This document shows positions 8,631 to 18,800 of a stretch of DNA of 64,000 nucleotides, piece after piece. The first letter of the stretch is position 1; every line of letters begins with the position of its first letter. The notes below the pieces were generated by a model that had not been told where the DNA came from, ran no database searches, and was given only the letters and a program-made list of their open reading frames with translations. The position numbers were made by a program, and so were the translations under genes. Source of the DNA: Clostridiales bacterium (GTDB taxonomy: Bacteria; Bacillota; Clostridia; Oscillospirales; Oscillospiraceae); NCBI GenBank assembly GCA_019415645.1, contig DXYV01000013.1, forward strand, positions 1-64,000, read 5' to 3'.

Positions 8631-9905
8631 ATGGATTCCAGACGATATGACGCCTATGTGAAGATCTTGAAGGAGGAACTGGTGCCGGCCATGGGGTGCA
8701 CGGAGCCCATCGCCATCGCCTATGCCGCGGCCCTGGCACGGGATACCCTGGGCGATCAGCCGGAGCAGATGGAGATTCAGGCCAGCGGGAACCTGATCAA
8801 AAACGTAAAGAGCGTGGTAGTGCCCAATACCGGCGGACGGAGGGGCATCGAGGCGGCGGTGGCCGCCGGCGTGATTGCCGGCGACGCGGACAGGGTGCTG
8901 GAGGTCATCAGCCGGGTGACGCCGGAACAGAAGACGCAGATCGGCGCGCTGGCCGACAGCGGCGCATGCCGGGTCACGCTGCTGGACAGCGGCCTGGTGC
9001 TCGATCTGATCGTGACGCTCCGGGCGGGGGCGCACTGGGCACGGGTGCGCATTGCTCACCAGCACAGCAATGTAGTCCTGGTGGAAAAGGACGGACAGGT
9101 CCTGCTGGAGCGTCCGGTGGACGAATCCAGCTCGACCGGCGCGGTCTCGCCGGAAAAGCAGCTGCTGACGGTAAAGGAAATCGTGGAGTTTGCCCAGTGC
9201 GTGGAGCTGGACGACGTGCGGGAGGTGCTGATGAACCAGGTGCGCTGCAACATGGCCATCAGCGAGGAGGGCCTGCGGGGCGATTACGGCGGCAACGTAG
9301 GCAAGGTGCTCCTGCGGGAGTTCGGAGACGGGATCGCGGTGCGCTGCAAGGCGAAGGCTGCCGCCGCTTCCGATGCCCGCATGGGGGGCTGCGAGCTGCC
9401 TGTGGTCATCAACTCCGGCTCGGGCAACCAGGGAATCACCGTGTCCGTCCCGGTGGTGGAGTACGCCAACGAGCTCCAGGCGGGGGAGGAGAAGCTGCTT
9501 CGGGCCCTGGTGATCTCCAATCTGGTGGCAATTCACCAGAAGGCGGGCATCGGCGCGCTGTCCGCCTACTGCGGCGCCATCAGCGCGGCCGCAGCGGCCG
9601 GCGCGGGAATCGCCTATCTGCTGGGCGGTGGGGAATATGAGATCGAGCATACCATCGTCAACTGTCTGGCCATCTCCTCGGGCGTAGTCTGCGACGGGGC
9701 CAAGGCCTCCTGTGCGGGCAAGATCGCCATTGGCCTGGACGCGGCCTTGCTGGGCTATCTCATGATCAAAAACCAGCAGCAGTTCCGGGGCGGCGACGGA
9801 ATCCTGAAAAAGGGCGTGGAGGAGACCATCGGCGTGGTGGGCCGTCTGGGAAAGGACGGCATGCGGGAGACGGATAAGGAGATCCTGCACATCATGATCG
9901 ACTGA
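8631..9905 (+). CDS. L-cysteine desulfidase family protein (UPF0597/CyuA-like, L-serine dehydratase alpha-type)
   Basis: A 424-residue cytosolic protein whose whole length matches the UPF0597/CdsA/CyuA family. These are oxygen-sensitive Fe-S enzymes that break L-cysteine into pyruvate, ammonia and sulfide. The N-terminal signature VPAMGCTEPIAIAYAAA carries the first cluster cysteine; later cysteines lie in VRCNMAIS, ISSGVVCDGAKASCAGKIA, and around residue 300. The glycine-rich region INSGSGNQGITVSVPV is typical. ATG at 8631 follows GGGGGAGAACAGG. It stands alone between its own promoter and a terminator and may detoxify or ferment cysteine. Some homologues act on other amino acids, so the substrate is a family inference. 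Confidence 0.85.
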   Translation: MDSRRYDAYVKILKEELVPAMGCTEPIAIAYAAALARDTLGDQPEQMEIQASGNLIKNVKSVVVPNTGGRRGIEAAVAAGVIAGDADRVLEVISRVTPEQKTQIGALADSGACRVTLLDSGLVLDLIVTLRAGAHWARVRIAHQHSNVVLVEKDGQVLLERPVDESSSTGAVSPEKQLLTVKEIVEFAQCVELDDVREVLMNQVRCNMAISEEGLRGDYGGNVGKVLLREFGDGIAVRCKAKAAAASDARMGGCELPVVINSGSGNQGITVSVPVVEYANELQAGEEKLLRALVISNLVAIHQKAGIGALSAYCGAISAAAAAGAGIAYLLGGGEYEIEHTIVNCLAISSGVVCDGAKASCAGKIAIGLDAALLGYLMIKNQQQFRGGDGILKKGVEETIGVVGRLGKDGMRETDKEILHIMID

Positions 9906-9917
9906 ACGAACCAATAT

Positions 9918-9958
9918 AAAACCGCGGGCCCGCTATAAAACAGTGGACCCGCGGTTTT
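9918..9958. terminator. Bidirectional terminator between cyuA-like gene and NRPS operon
   Basis: Eleven-base arms (9918-9928 and 9948-9958) with A- and T-rich feet. It ends the cysteine desulfidase gene rightward and the six-gene NRPS operon leftward; the PPTase stop is only a base away. Confidence 0.85.
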
Positions 9959-9959
9959 G

Positions 9960-10511
9960 TTATGGAGTTGGGCAAAGGAGGCGAAGCTGCACCGGCTCCG
10001 GCCGCTCGGCGCACAGACAGAGAGAAAACCCCTCCGGCGGCTCTGGCTGGAGGAACCAGACCGGCCCCAGCCGTTCCCGCAGAACTCCGTCCGCCACCAC
10101 GGAGAACCAGTCCAGCCCCTGGGTGATGCCTACGCCCCGGTACTTGACATAGGCCTCCTTCCGGCTCCAGAGCTGAAAGAAATCAGCGGAGTGGCAGCCA
10201 CGGGCGCGGAGCCAGGCATCCTCGTCCGGATGGAAAAAGCGGGCGGAGAGCTTGGCGGCGTCGCAGGGTTGATGGATCTGGAGGTCCAGCCCCAGCGGAA
10301 CGCTTCCCGCCGCGCACATCCAGCGCCCGCCGCTGTGGGAAACCGAGAAGAAATGCCCCGGCAGGGCGGGCAGAGTTGGAGGCTTGCCCGGGAGGCGAAG
10401 AATGGTCAGGGCAGGGTCCCCGGGGGCGCGCCCGGTGTAATCCGCCGCCGCGGCGGTAAGCAGTGTGTCGCTGGGGCACTTGGGCCCTTCATAGTGGTAG
10501 AGAAGGATCAT
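9960..10511 (-). CDS. 4'-phosphopantetheinyl transferase (Sfp type)
   Basis: A 183-residue enzyme that transfers phosphopantetheine from CoA to the serine of carrier domains. The two magnesium/CoA motifs are present: PLGLDLQ near residue 75 and WSRKEAYVKYRG near residue 120; the ppant-binding FFSVSHSGG block lies before them. It is shorter than Sfp (about 220 residues) because the C-terminal part is reduced. Its ATG overlaps the ACP stop by 4 bp and it is the last gene of the operon. Its partners are therefore the NRPS carrier domains at Ser984 and Ser2036 and the free ACP. Confidence 0.93.
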   Translation of the reverse strand: MILLYHYEGPKCPSDTLLTAAAADYTGRAPGDPALTILRLPGKPPTLPALPGHFFSVSHSGGRWMCAAGSVPLGLDLQIHQPCDAAKLSARFFHPDEDAWLRARGCHSADFFQLWSRKEAYVKYRGVGITQGLDWFSVVADGVLRERLGPVWFLQPEPPEGFSLCLCAERPEPVQLRLLCPTP

Positions 10512-10735
10512 AGGCTGAGCCCGCGCTCCTCGATATAGCGCAGAACGTCCCGCACTGTGTGAAGCGTCCAGACGTCCCGGTTGGGAATCTCCGCGTCGAA
10601 GCGTTCTTCAAAGGCACAGATGATATTCATAATGTCAAAGGAGTTCAGCTCCAGATCCCGGATAAAGTCGGTATCCAGGGTCAGACCGGTCCGTCCGGTG
10701 ACCTGGAACACGATCTCCTGCAAGAGTTCAAACAT
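10508..10735 (-). CDS. Stand-alone acyl carrier protein
   Basis: A 75-residue four-helix carrier protein. The attachment serine is in DLELNSFDIMNI (about residue 34), with Asn before Ser instead of the usual Asp of DSL. ATG at 10733-10735 follows AGGAGG. It lies 13 bp after the ligase gene and overlaps the PPTase gene by 4 bp. Inferred role: it receives the acyl chain from the neighbouring adenylating ligase and presents it to the first condensation domain of the NRPS. It could also be a dedicated peptidyl carrier, but no extra amino acid-activating domain is present. Confidence 0.9.
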   Translation of the reverse strand: MFELLQEIVFQVTGRTGLTLDTDFIRDLELNSFDIMNIICAFEERFDAEIPNRDVWTLHTVRDVLRYIEERGLSL

Positions 10736-10748
10736 GGTCACAGCCTCC

Positions 10749-12401
10749 TCAGATCGCGTTTCGCTTGATTTTTTTGGAGGAGGTCTTTTCAAATTCCGTA
10801 TCCCGGATGTTGATGAGCTGAATCTGCTGATACGGGGGCAGCTTGGCGTTGATTGCATCTACCTCCCGCTGGAGAGCCTCCAGAATTTCATAGGAGGACA
10901 TCCCGGCGGTCTGCTCCGGATCGGGGCAAATGGTGGCGGCCACCTTCACATCGTCGGTAGCCGAACCGTTGACCGCGCCGGTCACTACCACCTCGCGGAC
11001 CAGGGGCAGGGCGTCCAGCTGGCACTCCAGGCTCTCCGGCGAGAGCTTTTTCCCGTTTTTGAACACGATCAGATTCTTTTTCCGGCCCGTGATAAACAGA
11101 AAGCCGTCCCGGTCCAGGTAACCCAGGTCCCCCGTGTGGAACCAGCCGTCGGTAAAGCAGTCCGCAGTCAGCTTGGGGGCCTTGTAATAGCCCTTCATTA
11201 CGCAGCGGCTGCGCACCAAGACTTCTTCCTCCTCAAAGCGAATCTGGCAGCTTGGAATGACATGGCCCACAGAGCCCGGACGATTGGAGCCCGTGGCGTT
11301 GACCGAGATCAGGGGGCCGCATTCTGAAATCCCATAGCCCTGAAGCACTGTGATTCCGAACAGCTCCAGATCATCAATCAGCGCGCGCTCCACATGGGCG
11401 CCGCCGCACACGGCCCAGGTCAGCGGACCGAAAGCCTGTTCTTTGGCTTGGTGCAGCGGCTCCAGCCTGGGCTGGAACCCCAGCTTTTTCCACAGACGGT
11501 TCCGCTTGATCTGGCGGGCTGTCTCCGCGCGGCCGCCCGCTTTCTCAACCTGGGCCCAAAGCGTATGACGGAGATTTTCCAGGATAAGGGGTACAGAGGC
11601 TATGGTATTGGGCTTGGCCAGGCCCAGATCGCGCATGGTGGTGCGCAGATTGCCGTTGAGAACGACCTGACGGCCTAAAATCAGAACGTCCAGCACAGCC
11701 ATATTCAGACCGAAAGCGTGGTACAGCGGCAGCGAGGTGAATACGACCTCGCCCGGGTCCACCAGCCGGACGGCCTCGGTGGCGTTGGTCAGCATTCCCT
11801 TTTGGGTGAGCATGACCGGCTTGGCGTTGCTGGTGGTGCCGGAGGTATAGATAATGGCGGCGGTCTGCTCCGAATCCAGGGAGAGCGGAATGTGAAGCGG
11901 TGCGCCGGAGGTCCGCAGCGCTTCACCCTGGGCGCGCAGCAGCTCCAGCGTCTCGCCGTTGCCGCCGTCAGAACCGCTCAGACCAATCAGACGCAGTCCG
12001 TCCTGCGCCAGGGGCATGCACAGAGGCCGGATGGAGGGAGAGACAAAAGCGGCCGTGCAGTCTGCCTGGACGATCATCTGGCGAATGACCTCGTCAGCCT
12101 GCTCAATATCAATGCAGACACAGACACCGCCGCTGACCGCGATGGCCAGAAAGGCTACGATCCACTGGTAGCTGTTTTCGCCGGCAACGGCGATATGCGC
12201 CCCGGCCAGGCCGCGGGCACACAGGGATTCGGCCAGGGCCAGCACGTCGGCCTGGAGCTGACAGTAGGTCCACTGGCTCGCACCGCCCTTCCGGTCATAT
12301 TGGACCAGGGCGGGGCGGCTGCCGTAGAGCCGGGCGGAGCCGGTGACCATGGCGTAAAAATCGTCGTAGTAGGGAACGTCATAGAGCTGAAATTCTTTCA
12401 T
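10749..12401 (-). CDS. AMP-dependent fatty acid ligase (acyl-CoA/acyl-ACP synthetase)
   Basis: A 550-residue ANL-superfamily adenylating enzyme. The P-loop-like motif IIYTSGTTSNAKPVML is near residue 190, GYGISECGP near 350, and WFHTGDLGYLDRDG with GRKKNLIVFKNGKKLSP near 425-455. A C-terminal lysine-rich tail, SSKKIKRNAI, would supply the catalytic lysine. Its ATG overlaps the response regulator stop (ATGA) and the ACP follows 13 bp later. In known lipopeptide clusters this pairing activates a fatty acid and loads it on an ACP for lipo-initiation. Chain length cannot be read from the sequence. Confidence 0.9.
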   Translation of the reverse strand: MKEFQLYDVPYYDDFYAMVTGSARLYGSRPALVQYDRKGGASQWTYCQLQADVLALAESLCARGLAGAHIAVAGENSYQWIVAFLAIAVSGGVCVCIDIEQADEVIRQMIVQADCTAAFVSPSIRPLCMPLAQDGLRLIGLSGSDGGNGETLELLRAQGEALRTSGAPLHIPLSLDSEQTAAIIYTSGTTSNAKPVMLTQKGMLTNATEAVRLVDPGEVVFTSLPLYHAFGLNMAVLDVLILGRQVVLNGNLRTTMRDLGLAKPNTIASVPLILENLRHTLWAQVEKAGGRAETARQIKRNRLWKKLGFQPRLEPLHQAKEQAFGPLTWAVCGGAHVERALIDDLELFGITVLQGYGISECGPLISVNATGSNRPGSVGHVIPSCQIRFEEEEVLVRSRCVMKGYYKAPKLTADCFTDGWFHTGDLGYLDRDGFLFITGRKKNLIVFKNGKKLSPESLECQLDALPLVREVVVTGAVNGSATDDVKVAATICPDPEQTAGMSSYEILEALQREVDAINAKLPPYQQIQLINIRDTEFEKTSSKKIKRNAI

Positions 12402-13924
12402 GACAGAGTCCCTCCCTGCACTTGCTCCGAGTAAGTCCAGGCCAGCTCCTGTTCCAGCTCATCGTAGTGCTCCAGAATATCCAGGAAAATCGGGACCAAA
12501 TTGGGGTCGAATTGGCTGCCGGCCCCTTTTTCCAGCTCCTGCTTGGCGGAATCCAGAGGAAGAGCCTTACGGTAGTGCCGGTTGGAGGTCATGGCGTCAA
12601 AGGAATCGGCGATGGCGATCATGCGGGCTTCCTCGGGAATCGCCGCCCCGGCCAGACCGTCCGGATAGCCCTTGCCATCCCAGCGCTCATGGTGGGCACG
12701 GACGATGGGCACGATCTCCTGGAAATCCGAGATCGAGGCCAGCATATCCGCGCCCTTTGCTGGATGGTCTTTGATGATATTATATTCCTCTGGCGTCAGC
12801 TTGGTGGGCTTGAGAAGAATCTCATCTGAAATACCGATCTTGCCGATGTCGTGAAACAATCCGGCCACCCGCACCCGCTCACAGTAGGCGGGGGGCTTGC
12901 CCATGGCCTGAGCGATGCGCAGGGCGTAGCAGGAGACCCGATCCGAGTGGCCGCGGGTATAGATGTCCCGGGCATCGGCGGTCAGGCGGAGCAGACGAAT
13001 CACCTCCAGATGGTGATTCATCAGCTTCTGATTGGCCAGGGAGAGTTCCTGATTTTTACGGGAGAGCATGCTGTTGAGCTGCGCGATTCCCATGGCGGCA
13101 GCCACCTGGCGGCCGTAAAGATTGAGCAGAGAGACCTGCTGCTTGGAGGGCGCCTGATAATAGGCCGCGCCCAGATAGCCAATCTGCTGATTGGTGCGGT
13201 CGGACAGGGGAATAAGGAGCCGGGGCACTCCGGTCTGATCCTTCTGACGCTCATATTCCTGATCCAGCTCATCCAGTGGGAACAGCTCGGCGGCCTGGCC
13301 CATGGCCGCCACCTGATAAGCGCCATGGATCGGACCGATGGGCTCCGATTCCTGCAACAGGTCTGTATGGAGGGCAAGAAAACAGTCCTTTGTGTTGGAA
13401 AGGTCGATGAAAAAGGTGAGAATCGCGTGGGTCAAGGAATCGGGAGAGGTATTTTTGTAGATGTGGGGCATAACGTAGAGAATTTTGTCCAGCCCCTGCT
13501 GATAGCTGCGAATCGTGCGCATCTGCCGGATGGACTTGACACAACTCTCCACCAGCAGTTCCAGCTGGTCAAAGCGGTCACTCTTCTCGTAATAGCCCTG
13601 AATGGCCAGTTCCCGGATGGTCTTGATGGGGGGCGCCATGCTCTTGTGGCCGGTGAGCAGAATAATGTAGAGCTCGTCATTGAACTGCCGGATCTGCTCC
13701 ACCACCTGGTCGCCGGAAATGGGCATCATCAGGAAGTCCAGCAGCAGAATGTCGTAATGGCCCTCCCGCACCCGCTGGATGGCGTTGACCGGGTCGTTTT
13801 CCACGTCTACATGGTACCCGGCGGCCTGGAAGTAGGATTGCAGGGAGAGGGTCATGATGGGGTCGTCGTCCACGGCGAGAATCGAACAGTCGCTCTGAGG
13901 GGCGAGGGCACGGTTTTTACGCAT
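12398..13924 (-). CDS. Response regulator with REC, GAF-like and HD-GYP domains
   Basis: A 508-residue protein. The receiver domain (about 12-130) has the acidic pocket DDD at 19-21 and the phosphoacceptor Asp63 in LLLDFLMMP. A GAF-like linker spans about 140-310. The output is an HD-GYP domain: FHDIGKIG with His358-Asp359, HHERWDGKGYPDG with Gly-Tyr-Pro at 419-421. HD-GYP domains hydrolyse cyclic di-GMP, and the motif residues look intact. There is no DNA-binding domain. ATG at 13924 follows AAAGGAGG and overlaps the kinase gene by 8 bp, so it is surely the kinase's partner. Its position inside the NRPS operon ties peptide synthesis to a signalling output that is not direct transcription control. 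Confidence 0.92.
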   Translation of the reverse strand: MRKNRALAPQSDCSILAVDDDPIMTLSLQSYFQAAGYHVDVENDPVNAIQRVREGHYDILLLDFLMMPISGDQVVEQIRQFNDELYIILLTGHKSMAPPIKTIRELAIQGYYEKSDRFDQLELLVESCVKSIRQMRTIRSYQQGLDKILYVMPHIYKNTSPDSLTHAILTFFIDLSNTKDCFLALHTDLLQESEPIGPIHGAYQVAAMGQAAELFPLDELDQEYERQKDQTGVPRLLIPLSDRTNQQIGYLGAAYYQAPSKQQVSLLNLYGRQVAAAMGIAQLNSMLSRKNQELSLANQKLMNHHLEVIRLLRLTADARDIYTRGHSDRVSCYALRIAQAMGKPPAYCERVRVAGLFHDIGKIGISDEILLKPTKLTPEEYNIIKDHPAKGADMLASISDFQEIVPIVRAHHERWDGKGYPDGLAGAAIPEEARMIAIADSFDAMTSNRHYRKALPLDSAKQELEKGAGSQFDPNLVPIFLDILEHYDELEQELAWTYSEQVQGGTLS

Positions 13925-15803
13925 GGCTGAGACCTCCTTTCTCAGAACGTTCCGGCTGGAGCAGCACATTCTCCAGCGGGATAGACAGGCCGAAGATGGC
14001 GCCGCCTACGGGATTGTCCTCCAGCCACATGGTGCCGCCGAATTTTCCACGGACAATGGCGTTGGAGATATAGAGACCAAGGCCGGTCCCCCTGCTGCCC
14101 TTGCTGGTGACCATCTCCCGGAAAAGGCGCTGCTTGATGGCCTCGCTGACGCCGGGGCCGGTATCCTTGACGTAGAGACGCAGGTTGTTTTCGTCGGTGT
14201 CCATTCCCATGACGATGGTCCCGCCGCCCCGCTCCGCCTGGGCATCCACGGCGTTGGAGAGCAGATTGACCAGCACTTGGATCAGATTATTGATGTCGCC
14301 GTGCAGGGAGACCGGTCCGGCGACCTTGACCTCGGGCACCAGTTGACAGTGGCGGGACTGAAGCTCGTGGCGCATCAGCAGTGTGATCCGCTTGAGCAGC
14401 TCATCCAGGGTAAAGGTGGTCTCGGTGGTCACGCTGGCGCCGGCGGCCTGGCCCTTGATGGCGCTGATGATGTCCGACATGTAGGCGCAGGATTCCCGGG
14501 TACGGGAGACCCAGGTATCCATTTCCGCGTAGATCTCGCAGTAATCGTCCTCCGTCACGTCGGGGTCCCCCAGACTGGAACGGCACTCGGACACCAGATT
14601 TTCGATGGCCGAGGCGCAGCCGGAGATGCTCATGATGGGGGTTTTGAGGTTGTGGGCCAGTCCGCCCACCATCTGCCCCAGAAAGGCCAGCCGCTCCTGC
14701 TCCATCAGCCGGTTCTGGCTGTCCTGGAGCTGCTCCATGCTCTTCTTCACCGCTGTAATGTCCTTGAAGATGGCTACGAAACCGGAGAGCTTTTCATAGG
14801 TGAACAGGGGCGTGATCTCCACGATGTAGCACAGGCGGCGGGGGACGTTGTCCCGGCGGAGAATGACCGCCTGCTCATAGGAGATTCCGGCCCCAGTGGA
14901 GCGGCAGCTTTCCACGCCGGTAATCAAGTTGTAGATTGGGGTTTTGACCGCCGCGTCCTCCTCTTTCAGGCAGTCGCGGAGAAATACGTTCTCCGTGATG
15001 CCGTATTGAGCGCCCAGCACATCCAGAAAGGGCTGGTTGTAGCTAAGGACCAGACCGTTGGGACTGAGCACCAGATAACAGTCGGAGATCCAGTCCAGCA
15101 CATGCTGGGTAGCAATGGGCTTAATGTCCAGCAGATGGAGCTGATAGATGGCAAAGCCGTGAAACACCAGCGTGGCCACGAAGCTCAGGGGTGTGGCGGC
15201 GATGGAGAGGTTGCGGATTCCCAGGGTGGCGATGAGATTCACGATAAGCGGGGGCACCAGGCCGAGAATGAAGAACACGCCCTGCATCCGGTAGATCCGG
15301 CCGCTGGAGTGGGCGATAAAGCGGATGGCCACCAGAATGCCCAGCACCATGCACAGGTAGCTGTATGCGCCGGAGAAGAGAATATAGGGACCGAACACGA
15401 TCTGATCCCGGAAAATGGAGAACTGCTGGTATTGCAGACCGTGGAGCGGGTTGGTCCAAACCACGACGGTAGTGATGCAGGGCACGATGAACAGCAGACG
15501 GTACTTGTGGGGCAGGGTCTCCCAGCCTTTGGTGAACGCCAGCGCCAGTAGCAGTGCCAGGGGCGGCAGGAAGGCACAGCCTATGTTGGTAATGGCATCC
15601 AGAACGAATAACAGGCTGGTGTTCTCCAGCGAGGTGAACCGCATACAGATAAGGGGGACAGACCAAATCGTAAAACACAGGGCGATGCCCAGATAGAGCT
15701 TGTGCAGCAGCAGGATGCGGTTGTAGCGCAAAATCCAATAAGTGAAGAACGCCAGCGCGATCAGAACGCAGACAAAGATGGAGACCATCGTATTGGAGAT
15801 CAT
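13917..15803 (-). CDS. Sensor histidine kinase with N-terminal 7TM region and PAS domain
   Basis: A 628-residue kinase. Seven or so hydrophobic helices occupy residues 5-225, resembling the histidine-kinase 7TM sensor region. A PAS domain follows (about 240-355), with the C-terminal block FVAIFKDITAVKK. The dimerisation helix has the phospho-His in GGLAHNLKTPIMSISG (near 385). The ATPase domain has the N box LVNLLSNAVDA, the G1 box VKDTGPGV and the G2 box GTGLGLYIS. The ATG overlaps the NRPS stop by 4 bp. The membrane sensor could monitor the peptide product or an envelope ligand; that is inference only. Confidence 0.92.
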   Translation of the reverse strand: MISNTMVSIFVCVLIALAFFTYWILRYNRILLLHKLYLGIALCFTIWSVPLICMRFTSLENTSLLFVLDAITNIGCAFLPPLALLLALAFTKGWETLPHKYRLLFIVPCITTVVVWTNPLHGLQYQQFSIFRDQIVFGPYILFSGAYSYLCMVLGILVAIRFIAHSSGRIYRMQGVFFILGLVPPLIVNLIATLGIRNLSIAATPLSFVATLVFHGFAIYQLHLLDIKPIATQHVLDWISDCYLVLSPNGLVLSYNQPFLDVLGAQYGITENVFLRDCLKEEDAAVKTPIYNLITGVESCRSTGAGISYEQAVILRRDNVPRRLCYIVEITPLFTYEKLSGFVAIFKDITAVKKSMEQLQDSQNRLMEQERLAFLGQMVGGLAHNLKTPIMSISGCASAIENLVSECRSSLGDPDVTEDDYCEIYAEMDTWVSRTRESCAYMSDIISAIKGQAAGASVTTETTFTLDELLKRITLLMRHELQSRHCQLVPEVKVAGPVSLHGDINNLIQVLVNLLSNAVDAQAERGGGTIVMGMDTDENNLRLYVKDTGPGVSEAIKQRLFREMVTSKGSRGTGLGLYISNAIVRGKFGGTMWLEDNPVGGAIFGLSIPLENVLLQPERSEKGGLSHA

Positions 15804-18800
15804 GAACGCTCACCTGCCTTGGAAGAAAATTGGGCGGCGAAAGCCCGCAGGAGGGTAGCCGGCGGTGCGGGGGCCAAGGAGACGCCCAGCTCGGAGAGCG
15901 TCTCACAGGTCAGCCCGGCGCAGGGTGTGATATGGCTGGCCTGCCCTGCCTGGGCGGACAGGTCCACCAGCGGAGCCAGAATGGACAGCCCCTCCCCCTG
16001 AAGCGCGTTGCCCAGCAGGGAGGAAAACTCCTGCGGAGAGACCAGCCGCAGGGTGGGACAGACCGCCCGGACCGCCTGACCCAGGGTGACCTGGGCGGGG
16101 TGGACGATATGGCTGACTGGCAGCGGCGCATTGGCCAGCGCCACAATGGCGTCGGCGCAGAAGTCCACCGGGGTCAGGTCCAGGGTCCCGCTGGCGGCGG
16201 AGACGGGCAGCGCGCCCAGATAAGCCACGGCACGAAGCAGCCGGAAAAAGGCGTTGGTGTCCGGGTTTTGCTGGAATGTCCCGTCGCTGGCCCGGCCCAC
16301 CAGCCGGCCCACCCGGAATACCCGGGCAGCCAGGCCCAGAGGAATGCGGTCATAGACCGCGCCCTCGGCTAGGAATTTGCCCTTGAGGTAGATGTTCTCC
16401 TGCCAGTTCTGGCCGATGTCGTAGTCGGTCTCGGAGAAGATGGCGTAGCGGTCCGGGGCGGCCGTGATGTGGCCGCCGCAGATGCTCAGGGTGGATACAT
16501 GGCCCAGAGGCGCGCCGGCCGCCAGGGCGAGGTCCGCCACATTGGAGGTACCTACCACATTGGTGGACAGGGAACGCACATCGCTGGCATAGTGGCGTAC
16601 GTCGGCCGCGGCGTGGAACACCGCGTCGATGCGCTGGGCCAGCGCCTGGTAGTCCTTCACCGACAAGCCCAGACGGGGGCGGGTGATATTGCCGGTGACA
16701 CACTCGATCCGGTCCCAGTGGGCGGAGAACCAGTCGGGGCCAAAGTAGGCGGTCAGGACCGCGTCCAACCGAGCGCGGTCGGGATCCCGGAGCAGGCAGA
16801 CCACGGTCTGGGCCCCATGCTCCAGCAGGGAGCGGAGCAGATGCGCGCCCAAAAAGCCGGTGGCTCCGGTGAGCAGAACAGTCCGGGCAGGCAGCATAGG
16901 CACCTCCACCGGCTCGCTCGGCGCGCCGCGCCGGGGCGGCTCAGCCGCCGGAGCGGGCGCTGCGGGCACCGTCGTGGGGACAGGAGCCGTCTGGGCCGGG
17001 CCGGGGACCGGTACCGGCGAATCGGCGGGCTCCGGCGCCAGCAGCGCAGCCTGTTCCTCCAAGGTGGGGTGGGCGTAAAAGGTCTCCAGCGTCATGGACA
17101 GGCTTTGATTATAATAGCGGCTGAGCACGTTGAGAGCGGCCAGAGAGGTCCCGCCCTGCTGGAAGAAGGAGAGGCCGGGCTCCGGCACGCGGCCCAGGAC
17201 ATCCTGCCAGATTTGGGCGAGGGTGTGGGTCAAATCAGAGCCCGCAGACGGCGCGGGCGCGAGAGCTTCCGTGCGCGCTGCCGGCGATTGCTCCGGCTGG
17301 GGCACGGGAGCCGGCTGCGGGGCCGGAGCGGCAGTCAACACCTCCGGGGTCCAGGCCCGCAGCGCCGCCAGGTCCACCTTGCCGGTGGCGGTGGCGGGAA
17401 TCTGGGGCAGAAGGATGAGGTCCGCGGGGATCATATATGAGGGCAGCGTCTGGGCCAGATGGCGGCGCAGGGCCGCCTCGTCCCAGTCCGCCTTAGCGGT
17501 GACAAAGGCGCGCAGGCTGGCCGAACCGTCGGCCAGAGGTACGCTGAGGGTGACCGCCTGCGCCACCAGTCCGGAGGAGAGCAGCGCGCCGTTGATCTCC
17601 TCCAGCTCGATACGCTGGCCGTTGAGCTTGATCTGGCTGTCCTTGCGGCCCAGAAAGTCGATGGTACCATCCACCCGGAGACGGCCCAGATCGCCGGTGC
17701 GGTACATGAGCTGCCCCGGGAAGAAGGGGTCGGGCAGGAACGCGGCCTCGGTCAGGTCGGGACGGCCGATGTACCCCCGGGCCAGACACACGCCCGCCAG
17801 ATAGAGCTGGCCGACGGCGGTGGGCAGGACCGGCTGGAGCAGATCGTCCAGCACGTACACGCGGCAGTTGTTCAGCGGTTTGCCGATGGTGACCGGCGCG
17901 CCCTCCTCCAGCAGTCCGCCGGTAACATAGACCGCCGCTTCCGTGGGGCCGTAGAGGTTGGCTACCTGCCCTCCGCCGGCGGCATGGAAGTCGGCCAAAA
18001 GCCGGGCGGGGAAGGCTTCGCCCGCCACGATAAGCAGGGCGATCCGGGCGGCGGCCGCCCGGAAGGCGTCGTTGGACAGGCACATCTGGAGGCGGGAGGG
18101 GGTCAGCTGCATGACGGAGACGCCGCCCGACTGGATGCGCTGGGCCAGCCGCCAGGGGAGCATCATCTCCTCCTCGTCTGCCAATACCATGGTGCGGCCC
18201 AGCGTCAGGGGGAGCAGACACTCAGTAAAGAACACATCAAAGACCAGATTGGAGCTGCACAGCACATTGCCCGGATGGGCCTCCAGCAGGGGAGCCAGGG
18301 CGGCCTGAAGATTGGACATGGAGCGGTGGGGAATCATAACGCCCTTGGGCTGGCCCGTGGAGCCGGAGGTAAAGAGAACGCACATCAGATCGTCGCCGCC
18401 GTGGGGCACGGATTCGGCCAGGGGTTCCTCCGGCGCGTCGGCCAGCGAGACCAGAGGACAGGAAAGAGCAAAATCCAGCGCGGCCCGGGCAGTGTCGTCG
18501 CACAGGACCAGGGTAGTTTGGGCGGACTCCAGCATGGAGCCGATTCGGGCCGCCGGGAAGGTAGTCAGGAAGGGCACATAGGCGCAGCCGGCCCGCAGGA
18601 TGCCCAGCAGGGCGGCGGGCAGGTCAGGAGTACGGGCGCAGGCCAGGGCGATGCGGTCGCCGGGCCTGGCGCCGGCGGAGACCAGCAGCGCGGCGATCTG
18701 TCCGGCCCGGCGGTCCAACTGTCCGTAGGCTACGACCCGGTCATGGAAGCGCACGGCGGGCGCGTCCGGGTCCAGCCGGGCGGTCTGGGCGACCATTTCA

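Noticed and set aside
12398..13924. HD-GYP protein as direct transcriptional activator of the NRPS operon
   Set aside because: No helix-turn-helix or other DNA-binding segment; the C-terminus is fully HD-GYP.
16910..17060. Ala/Pro-rich stretch in the NRPS as a possible frameshift or assembly error
   Set aside because: The frame stays open on both sides with intact PCP and reductase domains, so it is an interdomain linker.
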